A DNA stretch of 64,000 bases from Saccharopolyspora montiporae (lineage in GTDB: Bacteria > Actinomycetota > Actinomycetes > Mycobacteriales > Pseudonocardiaceae), in NCBI RefSeq assembly GCF_015209505.1, contig NZ_JADEYC010000009.1, positions 282,187-346,186 of the forward strand, read 5' to 3'. Numbering within the stretch: the first letter of the stretch is position 1; each line of letters opens with the position of its first letter. The notes beneath the pieces were generated by a model that did not search any database, had not been told where the DNA came from, and worked only from the letters and a program-made list of their open reading frames with translations. Positions 22,821-31,700 of the stretch are shown in pieces. A program made the position numbers and the translations under genes.

Positions 22821-23309
22821 GTGGACTTCGACGTCATGATCGAGATCCCCAAGGGGAGCCGAAACAAGTACGAGGTGGACCACAAGACGGGACGCATCCG
22901 TCTGGACCGGACGCTGTTCACCGCCACCCAGTACCCGGCCGACTACGGGTTCGTCGAGGACACGCTCGGCGAGGACGGCGACCCGTTGGACGCGCTGGTG
23001 CTGGTCCAGGAGCCGACCTTCCCCGGCTGCCTGATCACCGCGCGCGCAGTGGGCATGTTCCGGATGCGCGACGAGAAGGGCGGCGATGACAAGCTCATCT
23101 GCGTGCCCTCCGACGACCCCCGCCAGGAGCACCTGCGCGACATCCACCACCTCTCCGAGTTCTACCGCCTGGAGATCCAGCACTTCTTCGAGGTGTACAA
23201 GGATCTGGAGCCGGGCAAGAGCGTGGAAGGCGCTACCTGGGTCGGCCGCGCCGAGGCCGAAGAGGAGATCAAGATCTCCTACGAGCGCGCCAAGAAGGAA
23301 GGGCACTGA
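22821..23309 (+). CDS. ppa: Inorganic pyrophosphatase
   Basis: A 162-residue family I soluble pyrophosphatase. [26 protein letters not shown] at the N-terminus, YPADYGF, the metal-binding [10 protein letters not shown] and the late KDLEPGK motif are all present. GTG 22821 follows GAGGA at 5 nt and gives the family length; an upstream GTG at 22728 would add 31 unrelated residues. It is divergent from dacB with 148 nt between starts. Confidence 0.95.
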   Translation: MDFDVMIEIPKGSRNKYEVDHKTGRIRLDRTLFTATQYPADYGFVEDTLGEDGDPLDALVLVQEPTFPGCLITARAVGMFRMRDEKGGDDKLICVPSDDPRQEHLRDIHHLSEFYRLEIQHFFEVYKDLEPGKSVEGATWVGRAEAEEEIKISYERAKKEGH

Positions 23310-23345
23310 GCCGGTTCCCGGCCACGGGACGGCCGTGACTTCGGC

Positions 23346-23381
23346 GGTCGCCTGATCTTCAGAGGTCGCCTGATCTTCAGA
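23346..23381. repeat. 18-bp perfect tandem duplication after ppa
   Basis: GGTCGCCTGATCTTCAGA occurs twice without a gap (23346-23363, 23364-23381), directly before the ppa terminator. Confidence 0.9.
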
Positions 23382-23407
23382 GGGGCACTGCCGTTCGGCG
23401 GTGCCCC
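23382..23407 (+). terminator. ppa terminator hairpin
   Basis: An 11-bp GC-rich stem with one G-T pair and loop GTTC, followed by TTT, lies about 70 nt after the ppa stop. Confidence 0.8.
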
Positions 23408-23438
23408 TTTCTGCGTTTCCGGACGGGCCTGCCTCAAG

Positions 23439-23491
23439 TTGTGCACAGTCCTGTGGACAACTTGCCGGCCTGTGGACAACTCGGTGGACAA
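23439..23491. promoter_or_regulatory. DnaA-box cluster (four boxes)
   Basis: Four matches to the actinobacterial DnaA box TTGTCCACA/TGTGGACAA fall in 53 bp: TTGTGCACA (23439-23447, one mismatch), TGTGGACAA (23452-23460, perfect), TGTGGACAA (23471-23479, perfect) and GGTGGACAA (23483-23491, one mismatch). No dnaA/dnaN genes are near, so this is not oriC as usually arranged. Clusters away from oriC can titrate DnaA in Streptomyces; a similar role is inferred. Confidence 0.8.
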
Positions 23492-23522
23492 CGTCGTGTC
23501 CGGCGTTCACCCGCGAACGAGC

Positions 23523-23554
23523 GCGGCGCCCCCACCGAGAGGCAGGGGCGCCGC
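23523..23554. terminator. Hairpin downstream of the secreted-protein gene
   Basis: GCGGCGCCCC and GGGGCGCCGC form a 10-bp stem with a 12-nt loop, about 165 nt beyond the stop of the leftward gene ending at 23720. It may end that transcript. Confidence 0.5.
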
Positions 23555-23719
23555 AGGTGTGTGTGCCGCGGTTCTCCGGGGCGTTTGCCCGCGGCAGGTC
23601 GTGGTCGATGGCGCCAGCTCCGCACCGGGACTTCCTCGACTCGCGATGTCGGTCACCGCCGTGCGGAGTCCTGTCGGCGGACCACCGCCGGCGCCACGGC
23701 GACGGGCGGGGGTCGCGGA

Positions 23720-24496
23720 TCAGCCGCCGAGCTGGGTCTCACCGCCGAGCGGACCGTGCGCCACCACATCACCGACCTGCTCGGTCAGCCCGGACACGGC
23801 AGGGGTGGCCTCGCCGATCGGCAGCTCGCCGGCCAGCTGGTCGACGGCCTCGCCCGGTTCGGTCACCTCGCGCAGCGGGGTCGTCGTGCGCGCACCGGTG
23901 TCCGCAGCGCCCTGCTCGTCCGCAGCACCCTGCGCCGCCGCCGGGATCTGCTCCGCCGGGGCCTGTCCGGCGACCGAGCCGACGAGGCCGTCCACCGCGT
24001 CGTGCAGCGTGCCGGTGAGCTCACCCCCGGCCTGGCCGTGCGAGCCCACCGGCTCCGGGTTGGCGGGCTTGGTCTGCGGCGTGGTCGCCTGCGCGCCGTC
24101 CAGCTGGGTGCCGTCCAGAGCCCCGCCGAGGCCACCGGCCAGCAGGTCCCCGGTCGGGTCGCCGGACCGGGCACCGGACTGCCCCGCGCCCTGCAGCACC
24201 TCGCCGACCGGCTCCAGCGCGTCCAGCGGCTGGCCGCTTCCGCTGAGCAGGTCCGCCGCCGGGTCCTGGCCACCACTGCGGCCGGCCAGCTGCTCCAGCG
24301 GCACGACCTCGCCGACGCTGCGCTTGGCGGATTCCAGCGTTCCTGCGGCGTGGTAGGCGGTTTGGGCCGCGTTGTTGTCCGTGGGCAGTTCCGCCGGGAG
24401 TTCCGGTGCTCCGGCCGCGCCGGCCGGAGCGGCGAACCCGGCTGCGCCGGCCCCGCCGACCAGCATCGCGGCTGCCGTGGTCAGAGTGCGCTTCAT
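23720..24496 (-). CDS. Secreted protein of unknown function
   Basis: A 258-residue exported protein. MKRTLTTAAAMLVGG...FAAPAGA is a typical signal peptide with cleavage near residue 31. The mature part is acidic, rich in Gly, Ala, Gln and Pro, without cysteine, and has loosely repeated GDLLAGGLGG / DLLSGSG patterns. No known domain is recognised. ATG 24496 has AAAGGAG at 7 nt; a longer start at 24517 lacks support. The leader has a 7-bp inverted repeat. Confidence 0.75.
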   Translation of the reverse strand: MKRTLTTAAAMLVGGAGAAGFAAPAGAAGAPELPAELPTDNNAAQTAYHAAGTLESAKRSVGEVVPLEQLAGRSGGQDPAADLLSGSGQPLDALEPVGEVLQGAGQSGARSGDPTGDLLAGGLGGALDGTQLDGAQATTPQTKPANPEPVGSHGQAGGELTGTLHDAVDGLVGSVAGQAPAEQIPAAAQGAADEQGAADTGARTTTPLREVTEPGEAVDQLAGELPIGEATPAVSGLTEQVGDVVAHGPLGGETQLGG

Positions 24497-24513
24497 CGCA
24501 GTGCTCCTTTCCC

Positions 24514-24534
24514 GCACAGGGAGGGGTCCTGTGC
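24514..24534. promoter_or_regulatory. Inverted repeat in leader of the secreted-protein gene
   Basis: GCACAGG and CCTGTGC flank 7 nt, 18-38 nt before the ATG at 24496. A second inverted repeat, CACATA-N7-TATGTG (24578-24596), lies further upstream in a relatively AT-rich stretch that probably contains the promoter. Confidence 0.4.
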
Positions 24535-24719
24535 AGGCCGGAGATTACGGAACAATGAACTTTCACTTTTCAGCGATCACATACGTGGGATATGTGCGCA
24601 ACCGGTCATCGGCCTCGCCGAAATGGCCACCCCACCGGGTGAGAAAACTGCGAACGGCCGCCGATGATTCACAGAACGCGATGAGGACTCCGCGAGTGCC
24701 GGCGGCCCGGACGTGCAAC

Positions 24720-24755
24720 GGCGCCGACCGCGGAACTCGTTCCGCGGTCGGCGCC
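24720..24755 (-). terminator. Strong terminator hairpin for the SLATT-like gene
   Basis: A perfect 16-bp stem (24720-24735 with 24740-24755) and tetraloop CTCG sits 30 nt after the stop of the leftward gene at 24785. Confidence 0.85.
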
Positions 24756-24784
24756 GGTCACCTCCACCTCACCGGGTGGGGCGT

Positions 24785-25597
24785 TCACTGCCCGATGGCC
24801 CCCGAGACCGTGGACCGCAGCCGTTGCACCTGCTCGTTGCGCAGGGCCTCGACCGTGTCCGCGAACTCCGCGTACGCCTCGTCGTCGTTGTCGAACCGGC
24901 GGTACCGCCCGGCGCGCAGTTCCACCGACTGGTACTCGCGCTCCAACGCGTCCGCCGCCTGCTGCCAGCCGAGCGCGCGTTCCCGGTACTTGGCGTATCC
25001 GGAGAACGCCGCGGAAACCGCCACCAGCAGGCTGATTCCGACAGCCGCCCAGCCGAACTCCACTATGGACATGGCCACGGCGGTCACGGTCGCGGCGATG
25101 ATCGAACCACCGATGATCGCCACCTGCAGGATGTTCTCCTTCCAGCGATCGCGGCGGGCCTCCGACCGGTGGCGCTCGATGATGTCCGGGAGCTGCGCCC
25201 GGTAGTACCGCTGAGCCCCGAGCAGATCACCCGAACCCAGCTCGTCGAGCAGCTCCTCCCGATTGGCGCACTCCAGCGCGCGCAGCTCCGATTCGGCGCC
25301 GCGCACGGCGAGGTGCTCCCGGTAGAGCAACCGCCCGGAGATCGCGACCGAGGCCACCAGCGCTCCGGCGAGGACCGCGGCCAGCAGGCCGGACCGCCAT
25401 AAGACCGGCCCCACCACCACGGCGGCGGCCAACAGCAGATTGCCCGGGAACAGCCACACGACCAGCAGTTTGCGCAGCAGCTTCAACCGGTAGAGCTGCT
25501 CCGACCGCTCTGCGATACGCCGCTCCCAGTCCCGCGGGTTGGTGTCGTCGCTGAGTACCCCGCTCCCGACGATCCCCGTCGTACTCAACCGCTCCAT
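24785..25597 (-). CDS. SLATT/DUF4231-like four-helix membrane protein
   Basis: A 270-residue protein with two hydrophobic pairs (about residues 45-85 and 158-198). The second pair with its flanks, YRAQLPDIIERHRSEARRDRW...FSGYAKYRERALGWQQAADALEREY, has the architecture of DUF4231, a SLATT-class two-helix domain. SLATT proteins are proposed membrane effectors in nucleotide-signalling conflict systems, but no SMODS, SLOG, TIR or RT partner is next to this gene. ATG 25597 is preceded by AAGGAT; a longer in-frame start at 25717 is rejected. Function unproven. Confidence 0.72.
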   Translation of the reverse strand: MERLSTTGIVGSGVLSDDTNPRDWERRIAERSEQLYRLKLLRKLLVVWLFPGNLLLAAAVVVGPVLWRSGLLAAVLAGALVASVAISGRLLYREHLAVRGAESELRALECANREELLDELGSGDLLGAQRYYRAQLPDIIERHRSEARRDRWKENILQVAIIGGSIIAATVTAVAMSIVEFGWAAVGISLLVAVSAAFSGYAKYRERALGWQQAADALEREYQSVELRAGRYRRFDNDDEAYAEFADTVEALRNEQVQRLRSTVSGAIGQ

Positions 25598-25973
25598 CAC
25601 ATCGATCCTTCCGGCGTCATCACGATCGAAGTAGCTCCCGGAGCACCACGACAATCGGCCAGGGGGGTGACTGTCGGATCTGCCGATCGTCCCACGGCGC
25701 GTGCACCGCGTGATCACCGCAGGCCGGAGCCTTGGTCGGTCGACGAATGATCATTTTCCGGCAGTGATAGCAGCCAGTGGCACGAAGCCGGATGCGATCG
25801 CTACCCATCGAGGTATCCGGGGGCTGTCACTGTGACAGCGCACTCAGCGCAAGGGGGAACCGGGTCCCGCAACACCCTTTGTTGTCACTCGGACGCATCA
25901 ACGATGCAGAAAAAGATCGCTGAGGGTGAGCGCCGGAACGGTGTGAGCCGGAACGCGGAGCCGGCCGAGCCGG
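25598..25973. other. Intergenic region upstream of the SLATT-like gene
   Basis: 376 nt separate the SLATT-like start from the M23 peptidase stop. Base composition is less GC-rich than its surroundings. It holds the perfect palindrome described separately; otherwise I see no gene with a ribosome site. Confidence 0.6.
25823..25839. promoter_or_regulatory. Perfect palindrome, candidate operator
   Basis: GCTGTCAC-T-GTGACAGC, two 8-bp arms around one T, lies 226 nt upstream of the SLATT-like gene and 134 nt past the M23 stop. The form fits a dimeric repressor site; the regulator is unknown. Confidence 0.5.
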
Positions 25974-26912
25974 TCAGCCCAGCAACCGCGCCCCGCGGTC
26001 GGCGTAGAACTGCTCCGGATCGACCGGCTCGCCGCCGACCTCGATCTGGTAATGCAGGTGCGGTCCGGTGGAATTGCCGCGATTGCCCATCGTTGCGATC
26101 TGCTCGCCGGTCCCGACGTCCTGGCCCACTTCGACACCGCTGCTGTCGATGTGCCCGTACACCGAGATCGTGCTGTCCGGGTGCTCGACGCGTACCCAGA
26201 GCCCGTAACCGCTCGCGGGGCCGGAACTGATGACGGTGCCGGACGAACCGGCGCGCACCGGGGTGCCGATCTCGTTGGCGATGTCGACGCCGTTGTGGAA
26301 CGTCCCCCAGCGCGGGCCGAACCCGCTGCTGAGCGTTCCGTCCGCGGGGGACACCCACGCGCCGCTCGGCGCAGCCCGCTCCTGCTCCTCGGCCTCGCCG
26401 GCCGGCGGTGCTGCTTCTTCGCCGGCCGGCGGCGCCCCAGACGACTCTTGTTGCGGCTCAACTCTTTCCGGATGGCCGAGATCGGTTTCCGTTCCGCGCT
26501 CGGACCTCTCGGCCGGATCGCCGGCGATCGCCGGACCGCCGGGTACCGCAGCCCCCCTGGGAGGCGCGGGATCGCCCGGAGACATCGGCCCCGCCGCCGA
26601 ACTCCCGGAAACCGGGAGCGCGTGCGCGACACCGCGGCCCCGCGGCGTGCCCGCCGAACCGGGCAGCACCGGGCCGGGCACCGAGGAGTGCTCGTCCGCG
26701 GCGCGCTGCTCGAACGGCGTCGGCAGTGCCGAATCCGGCGCAGCTCTCCCGGTTTCCGGGCCGCCCGCGACTTCCTGCGCGGCGAGCTGGACGCGGTGCG
26801 GGGTCATCCCGGAGCTGTCCGGGGTACCCACCAGCAGCGCGGCGGCGCAGGTGGTTCCGACCACCAGCGTCCCCACGAAGCCACCCGCAACGTTCTTGTT
26901 GTGCAGTGCCAT
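25974..26912 (-). CDS. Secreted M23 (LytM-type) peptidase
   Basis: A 312-residue exported endopeptidase. MALHNKNVAGGFVGTLVVGTTCAAALLVG is a signal or anchor helix; a disordered Pro/Gly/Glu-rich linker of about 150 residues leads to the C-terminal LytM domain (about 185-305). Active-site HNGVD (His near 205) and HLH (near 283) are both present, with GYGLWVRVEHPD and VYGHID between, so cleavage of peptidoglycan cross-links is likely. ATG 26912 has GGAGGG at 10 nt. Confidence 0.9.
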   Translation of the reverse strand: MALHNKNVAGGFVGTLVVGTTCAAALLVGTPDSSGMTPHRVQLAAQEVAGGPETGRAAPDSALPTPFEQRAADEHSSVPGPVLPGSAGTPRGRGVAHALPVSGSSAAGPMSPGDPAPPRGAAVPGGPAIAGDPAERSERGTETDLGHPERVEPQQESSGAPPAGEEAAPPAGEAEEQERAAPSGAWVSPADGTLSSGFGPRWGTFHNGVDIANEIGTPVRAGSSGTVISSGPASGYGLWVRVEHPDSTISVYGHIDSSGVEVGQDVGTGEQIATMGNRGNSTGPHLHYQIEVGGEPVDPEQFYADRGARLLG

Positions 26913-27341
26913 TGCGTTTTCACCCTCCACACCACGGCGCTTGGCGCGCAGTGGCCGGGGACCGAATCCGGAGTTCGGCACCAGCTGACGTTGGACTCTT
27001 CGCGACCGATCGATCCGAACAACATTGGAACCGAACACCGCCCGGACCGCATGTCGCGGCAACGCGGCTGACTCGTCACCCCGCGGATGCGAACCGGCTC
27101 CGCCCGCGGATGAAACCGCTATCGGATGTCGAAAACCGCATAAGCACAACGCGTTTCGCGATCCGAGGTGATCCTCGACCGCCCCAGCCGACACTCGGCC
27201 GACGCGCGGCCGCCCAACCCGTCCGAGTGATCAGGCGGTGTTCGGCACCCGTTCGCCGGGCTGGTACGGACACCGCAGTGCGCAGGTCGGGGAGGTACGC
27301 CATCGTTGAGCGCGCCCGCCTCGCGTGGAAGAGGAGACCTG
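26913..27341. other. Divergent intergenic region
   Basis: 429 nt between the start codons of the M23 peptidase and the isochorismatase-like hydrolase. It should hold both promoters and a long M23 leader. No hairpin-plus-U-tract, gene or recognised riboswitch is visible. Confidence 0.5.
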
Positions 27342-27995
27342 ATGGCCCAGTCCGGTGCACCGCGACGCCTGCTGACCCCGGACGACCACGTGCTGCTGCT
27401 GGTCGACCACGAGAGCCAGATGGGATTCGCGGTGGGCTCGCACCCGATGGAAGTGGTCATCAACGCCACGCAGGGCCTGGCCAAGACCGCGGTGCTGTTC
27501 GGGGTGCCCACCGTGGTGACCACGGTGATGGAGCGGCACTTCAGCGGCCCGCTGTTCCGCGGCGTGCGCGAGGCTTTCCCGGACCGGGACGACTGGATCG
27601 ACCGCACCACGATGAACCCGTGGGAGGACGAGCGGGTGCGCGACCGCGTGCGCGCCACGGGCAAACCGAAGCTGGTGCTGGCCGGCCTGTGGACCGAGGT
27701 GTGCGTGGCGATGCCCGCGCTGTGCGCGGTGGACGAGGGGATGTCCGTGCACTTCGTCGCCGACGCGTGCGGCGGGGTCAGCCCGGAGGCGCACGAGCGC
27801 GCGGTGCAGCGGATGGTGCAAGCCGGGGTGCAGCCGCTGACCTGGCTGCAGTACCTGCTGGAACTGCAGCGGGACTGGGCGCGGTCGGCGACGGCCTCCG
27901 CGGTGGGCGACATCGCCCGGGAGCATGCCGGCACCTACGGCCTCGGCGCCGAGTACATCTACACGATGCTGGACTGGGACCGAGCCGAACGCTGA
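27342..27995 (+). CDS. Isochorismatase-family cysteine hydrolase
   Basis: A 217-residue isochorismatase-fold hydrolase, closest in style to the YcaC subgroup. Catalytic Asp22 (LLLVDHESQMGF) and Cys121 (GLWTEVCVAM) are present. No partner for siderophore or nicotinate metabolism adjoins it, so the substrate is unknown. ATG 27342 follows GAGGAG; a start at 27306 would add 12 residues. Convergent with the zinc-ribbon genes, leaving only 4 nt. Confidence 0.87.
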   Translation: MAQSGAPRRLLTPDDHVLLLVDHESQMGFAVGSHPMEVVINATQGLAKTAVLFGVPTVVTTVMERHFSGPLFRGVREAFPDRDDWIDRTTMNPWEDERVRDRVRATGKPKLVLAGLWTEVCVAMPALCAVDEGMSVHFVADACGGVSPEAHERAVQRMVQAGVQPLTWLQYLLELQRDWARSATASAVGDIAREHAGTYGLGAEYIYTMLDWDRAER

Positions 27996-27999
27996 GCGC

Positions 28000-28215
28000 T
28001 CACATGGGCGGATTCAGCCCGTTCAGGTACCCCTTGCCCGAGCACTGCGGGCAGGACCGCCACTCGGACAGCGTCATACCGGTCTGCAGGTCCTCGGTGG
28101 CCTGCACCGCGTACAGCCGCGGTTCGCTGAGCTTGCGCAACCCGCCGCAGGTGAAGCACAGCGCGTTCGGCCCCGCGGGCAGCGCCCGGGTTCCGCCGTC
28201 CTCGTCATCCGGCAT
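28000..28215 (-). CDS. Small zinc-ribbon protein B
   Basis: A 71-residue protein with two Cys pairs, CFTCGG and CPQCSGKG, the second like a DnaJ CxxCxGxG element. The intervening segment (EPRLYAVQATEDLQTGM) aligns with that of the neighbouring 60-residue protein, so the two look like tandem paralogues. ATG 28215 is 11 nt after the stop of the upstream copy, so they are probably co-transcribed. The function is unknown; four-Cys spacing suggests one bound zinc. Confidence 0.75.
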   Translation of the reverse strand: MPDDEDGGTRALPAGPNALCFTCGGLRKLSEPRLYAVQATEDLQTGMTLSEWRSCPQCSGKGYLNGLNPPM

Positions 28216-28226
28216 GCCCTGAATCC

Positions 28227-28409
28227 TCACACGGGACGGCCCGGATAGCGCTGACGGCCCGGGTTCTCCCGGCAGTGCGGGCAGCGACCCCAGCTCATCG
28301 CGGTGCTCCGGTCCCCGGTGGCGCCGGAGACGAACAACCGCGGGCGCTTGACCTTGCCGGATCCGTCGCAGCCCACGCAGTCGTACCACTGCTCGACTTC
28401 CTCGGACAT
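28227..28409 (-). CDS. Small zinc-ribbon protein A
   Basis: A 60-residue protein, MSEEVEQWYDCVGCDGSGK..., with CVGC and CPHC pairs. The central KRPRLFVSGATGDRSTAM matches SEPRLYAVQATEDLQTGM in protein B. ATG 28409 has AAAGGAC at 6 nt. Too short for a domain assignment beyond a DnaJ-like zinc ribbon. It may be a chaperone-like or nucleic-acid-binding accessory. Confidence 0.78.
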   Translation of the reverse strand: MSEEVEQWYDCVGCDGSGKVKRPRLFVSGATGDRSTAMSWGRCPHCRENPGRQRYPGRPV

Positions 28410-28785
28410 CGCCGTCCTTTCCCGGGATTCGCCCGCGCGGCCCGACCACCTGCACCACGTTCGGCTACCCGCAACCCTAGGCCGCTCACCCACCGGCACC
28501 CCGGTTCGCGCCCTGTGCGTCACCTCACCGGCGGCCTCGTCCGGCGCTCCGCCTGCGCACGCCGCCGCTTCCCGCGCGCCAGGCGGCTTCTGTCACCCGA
28601 TCTCGCGGCAATGCCGGTGACGCGCCGAGACGGCCGCGCTGCCGAGATGCGGCCGCGTCGATCAGCCCCAACACTGCGCGATCAGAGGTTGGCGATCAAC
28701 GCACGACCCGGGAGCGGTCCGGCGGTCCCCGCTACGCAGTCGGGCAGCAGACCCGTCGGCGGTTCGACGGAGGTTGGGATGTGGC
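28410..28785. other. Divergent intergenic region
   Basis: 376 nt between the small zinc-ribbon genes and the surface-protein gene, expected to carry promoters in both directions. No credible gene, hairpin terminator or repeat is visible. Confidence 0.5.
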
Positions 28786-31700
28786 ATGCTGGTTAGGCGC
28801 GGCACAGCAGCGGAGCGGAGCGGAAAACCCGGCCGATGGGCGAAGTTCGCGATGGTGTGGGCCGCGGCGCTGATCGCGCTCCCCGCGGCCGGGGAGGTGC
28901 CCGCACCGCGGGCCGAGGACGGGCCACCGCCCGCCGAACAGGCGTCCGCGGAGCCGGGGGAACCGGCCGAGCCCGCGCAGGAAGACCCCGAGCCCGCAGA
29001 TCCCGGGCGGGCAGCGCCGGAACCCGTCGAACCGAGCCAGGACGTGCGCTGGGAAGAATCGGAGTCGGATCCGCGCGCCGTCCCGCCGGCGTCACCGAAC
29101 ACCTCCGTGGTCACCGTGCAGACAGGCGGTGACCGCAACGGCGACCAGTCGGCCGCACCGCTGCCCGGCACCACCCTGGGGCTGTACCGCAGCGCGACCG
29201 CCACGACGCCCGTGTCCACCTGCGTGTCCGACGCGGATGGCGACTGCAACTTCACCGTCAGCGGAACGGGCCAGGGCGGGGAGAACCGCGGGCAGCGGTT
29301 CTACGTCCGCCAGATCGCCGCGCCGCCGGGGTGGTTCGTCAACAGCACCTTCCAGACCGGCGGCACGAACGTGACCCCGTACCGCTTCCAGACCCCGGCG
29401 CTGTACGGCGACAACACCTACCGGTCGACCGACAGCGGCACGAACGGGTTCATGGTCGGCTCCGGGTCCAGCAACCAGCAGGCATCGTCGGGCACGTGGC
29501 AGCAGTCTCGGGAGAATCCCGCACTCCCTCCCGGTTGCGGGCTGCGCGTCGGGCTGATCATGGACCTGTCCGGGTCGATGAATGGCGACGTACCGGCGCT
29601 CAAGAACGCCGCGGACGGCTTCGTGGACAGCCTGCAGGGCACACCGTCGAGCATGGCGAAGTTCAGCTTCTCCAGCTATTCACCGGCGGATCGCGGCGGT
29701 CCGAACTCGCCCGGGCTCGAATCGGTCTCCACCGTGGCCGATGCCACCGGGTTCAAGCAGAAGTACGCGGACTGGACCAACAACTCCGCCTACGGGGCCA
29801 CGAACTGGGACCGGGCGTTGTACGAACCGGCACTGGCCACCGAGCACTACGACATCGCCGTGGTGATCACCGACGGCATGCCCACCCGCTACTCCACTCC
29901 GGAAGGCCCGGGCGGCAACGGAGTCATCACCCGGTTCCGCGAACTGGAGGCCGGGATTTTCTCGGCCAACGCGCTCAAGGCCAAGAACACGCGGGTGCTC
30001 GCGGTCGGGGTCGGCACCGGGACCTCGGGCAACGCCGCGCTCAACCTGGCCTCCCTGTCCGGACCGGAGAAGTACGACGGGACCAACATCGCCACCGCCG
30101 ACTACTTCCAGGAGGAGAACTTCCAGGGCGTGGAACAGGCGTTGCGCGAACTCGCGCTGGCCAACTGCACGCCCTCGGTCTCCGTGGTCAAGGAGATCGA
30201 GACGCAGGACGGCAGCCGGCACAACGCCCCGGGCGGCTGGACTTTCGACGCCTCCACCGAAACGCCCGGCGCCTCGGTGGACTCCCCGCAAACCACCACC
30301 GACGACGGGACCGGCGCCGTCACGTTCCCCATGACCTACGACGAGGGCGTGGCATCGGCCGACCTGAACATCACCGAGCGCCAGCAGGCCGGCCACGAAC
30401 TCGTGCAGCAGGACGGTAAGAACGCCAGGTGCGTGAACCAGATCACCGAAGAACCGGTGGAAGTGACCAACGATCCGGAAGGGCCGGGCTTCAACATACC
30501 GATACCGGACGACGCAGCCCTGTCCTGCACCATCGTGGACCGCGCACCAGCGGAACGCGTCCCCGCCGACCTGGCGGTGGACAAGGAGTGGAAGGTGACC
30601 ACGGGCGACGGCACCGCGACCTACGCGGACGGCCAGCAGCCGTCGAACCTGCAGGCGGACCTGCGGATGACCAACCCGGGCGGCGGCGGGACCAGTCCGC
30701 AGGGCTGGGGGGTCACCAGGACCGGCTACTCGGCCGGCGACGAAGTGGACGTGTCCGAGTCCCCGCGCTTCCCGGAAGGACTCGACTGCGACGTGACCGG
30801 CGTCGACTTCGACGGACGACCGCTCGATCCCGCTGATCCGTCCGCCCAGGTGACCCTCGACGAAGGGTCGAACCGGCATCAGATAACCAACCACGTCGAC
30901 TGCCGGACGACCCTCACCGTCGCGAAGCGGGTGGACGAGGGCACCGCGAACCCGGCGGCGTGGACGCTCAACGCGATCGGCGGGCCGGACGCGCTGCCCG
31001 GACCTTCCGGGGTCACCGGGAGCCCGGAAGCCACCGCCGACGTCACCCCGGGCGCCCGCTACCAGCTCACCGAGGAGCTCAACCAGGGCGACCCGAACCT
31101 GTTCAACTACCGGCAGGTCGATGGGCGCACCGACTACCAGAGCAACCCGCTGTCGACCGGGTCGATGAACTGCCTGGCGTACAACCGGGACGGCAGCCAG
31201 CAGCTGGTGTGGAACGACGGGATCAACGGTGGCGTGAACGTACCGATCGGCACGCACGTGGTGTGCTCGGCGATCAACGAAGCCGTCCCGTTGCAGCTGA
31301 TCAAGGACGTGCAGGGCGGTCCGGCGGATCCGTCGGCGTGGAACGTCACCGCCACACCGATTGAACCCGACCCGCCGCAGGTTCCCGAGCAGACGGTTCC
31401 GGGGCGCCCCGGACCGGACGGCGAGGTGATCTGGGTGCGTCCGGACCAGGAGTACCGGATCACCGAGTCCGGCGGGGACCCGCGCTACGAGTTGCAGTCG
31501 GTCGATTGCGGCGTCGAAGGTGAGCCCGCAACGCGCGGGGACACCGTGCGGATCGCCTCCGGACAGCGAGGCACCTGCACCCTGGTGAACACACCGCGCG
31601 ACGCGGGCACCATCACCCTGGACAAGCAGGTGAACAACGAGCACGGCGGAAAGGCGCAGCCGACCGACTGGACCCTGCACGCGCACGGCCCCACTCCCGG

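Noticed and set aside
23439..23491. Chromosomal origin oriC
   Set aside because: Only four boxes, no AT-rich unwinding element and none of the dnaA, dnaN or rpmH genes that normally flank oriC.
25620..25808. A 62-residue leftward frame with CYHC and CGDH motifs, a possible mini zinc finger
   Set aside because: No ribosome site, overlaps the presumed promoter of the SLATT-like gene, and lacks further support.
26913..27341. A possible c-di-AMP (ydaO-type) riboswitch before the M23 peptidase
   Set aside because: Such riboswitches often precede actinobacterial wall hydrolases and the leader is long, but I could not find the conserved core elements by eye.
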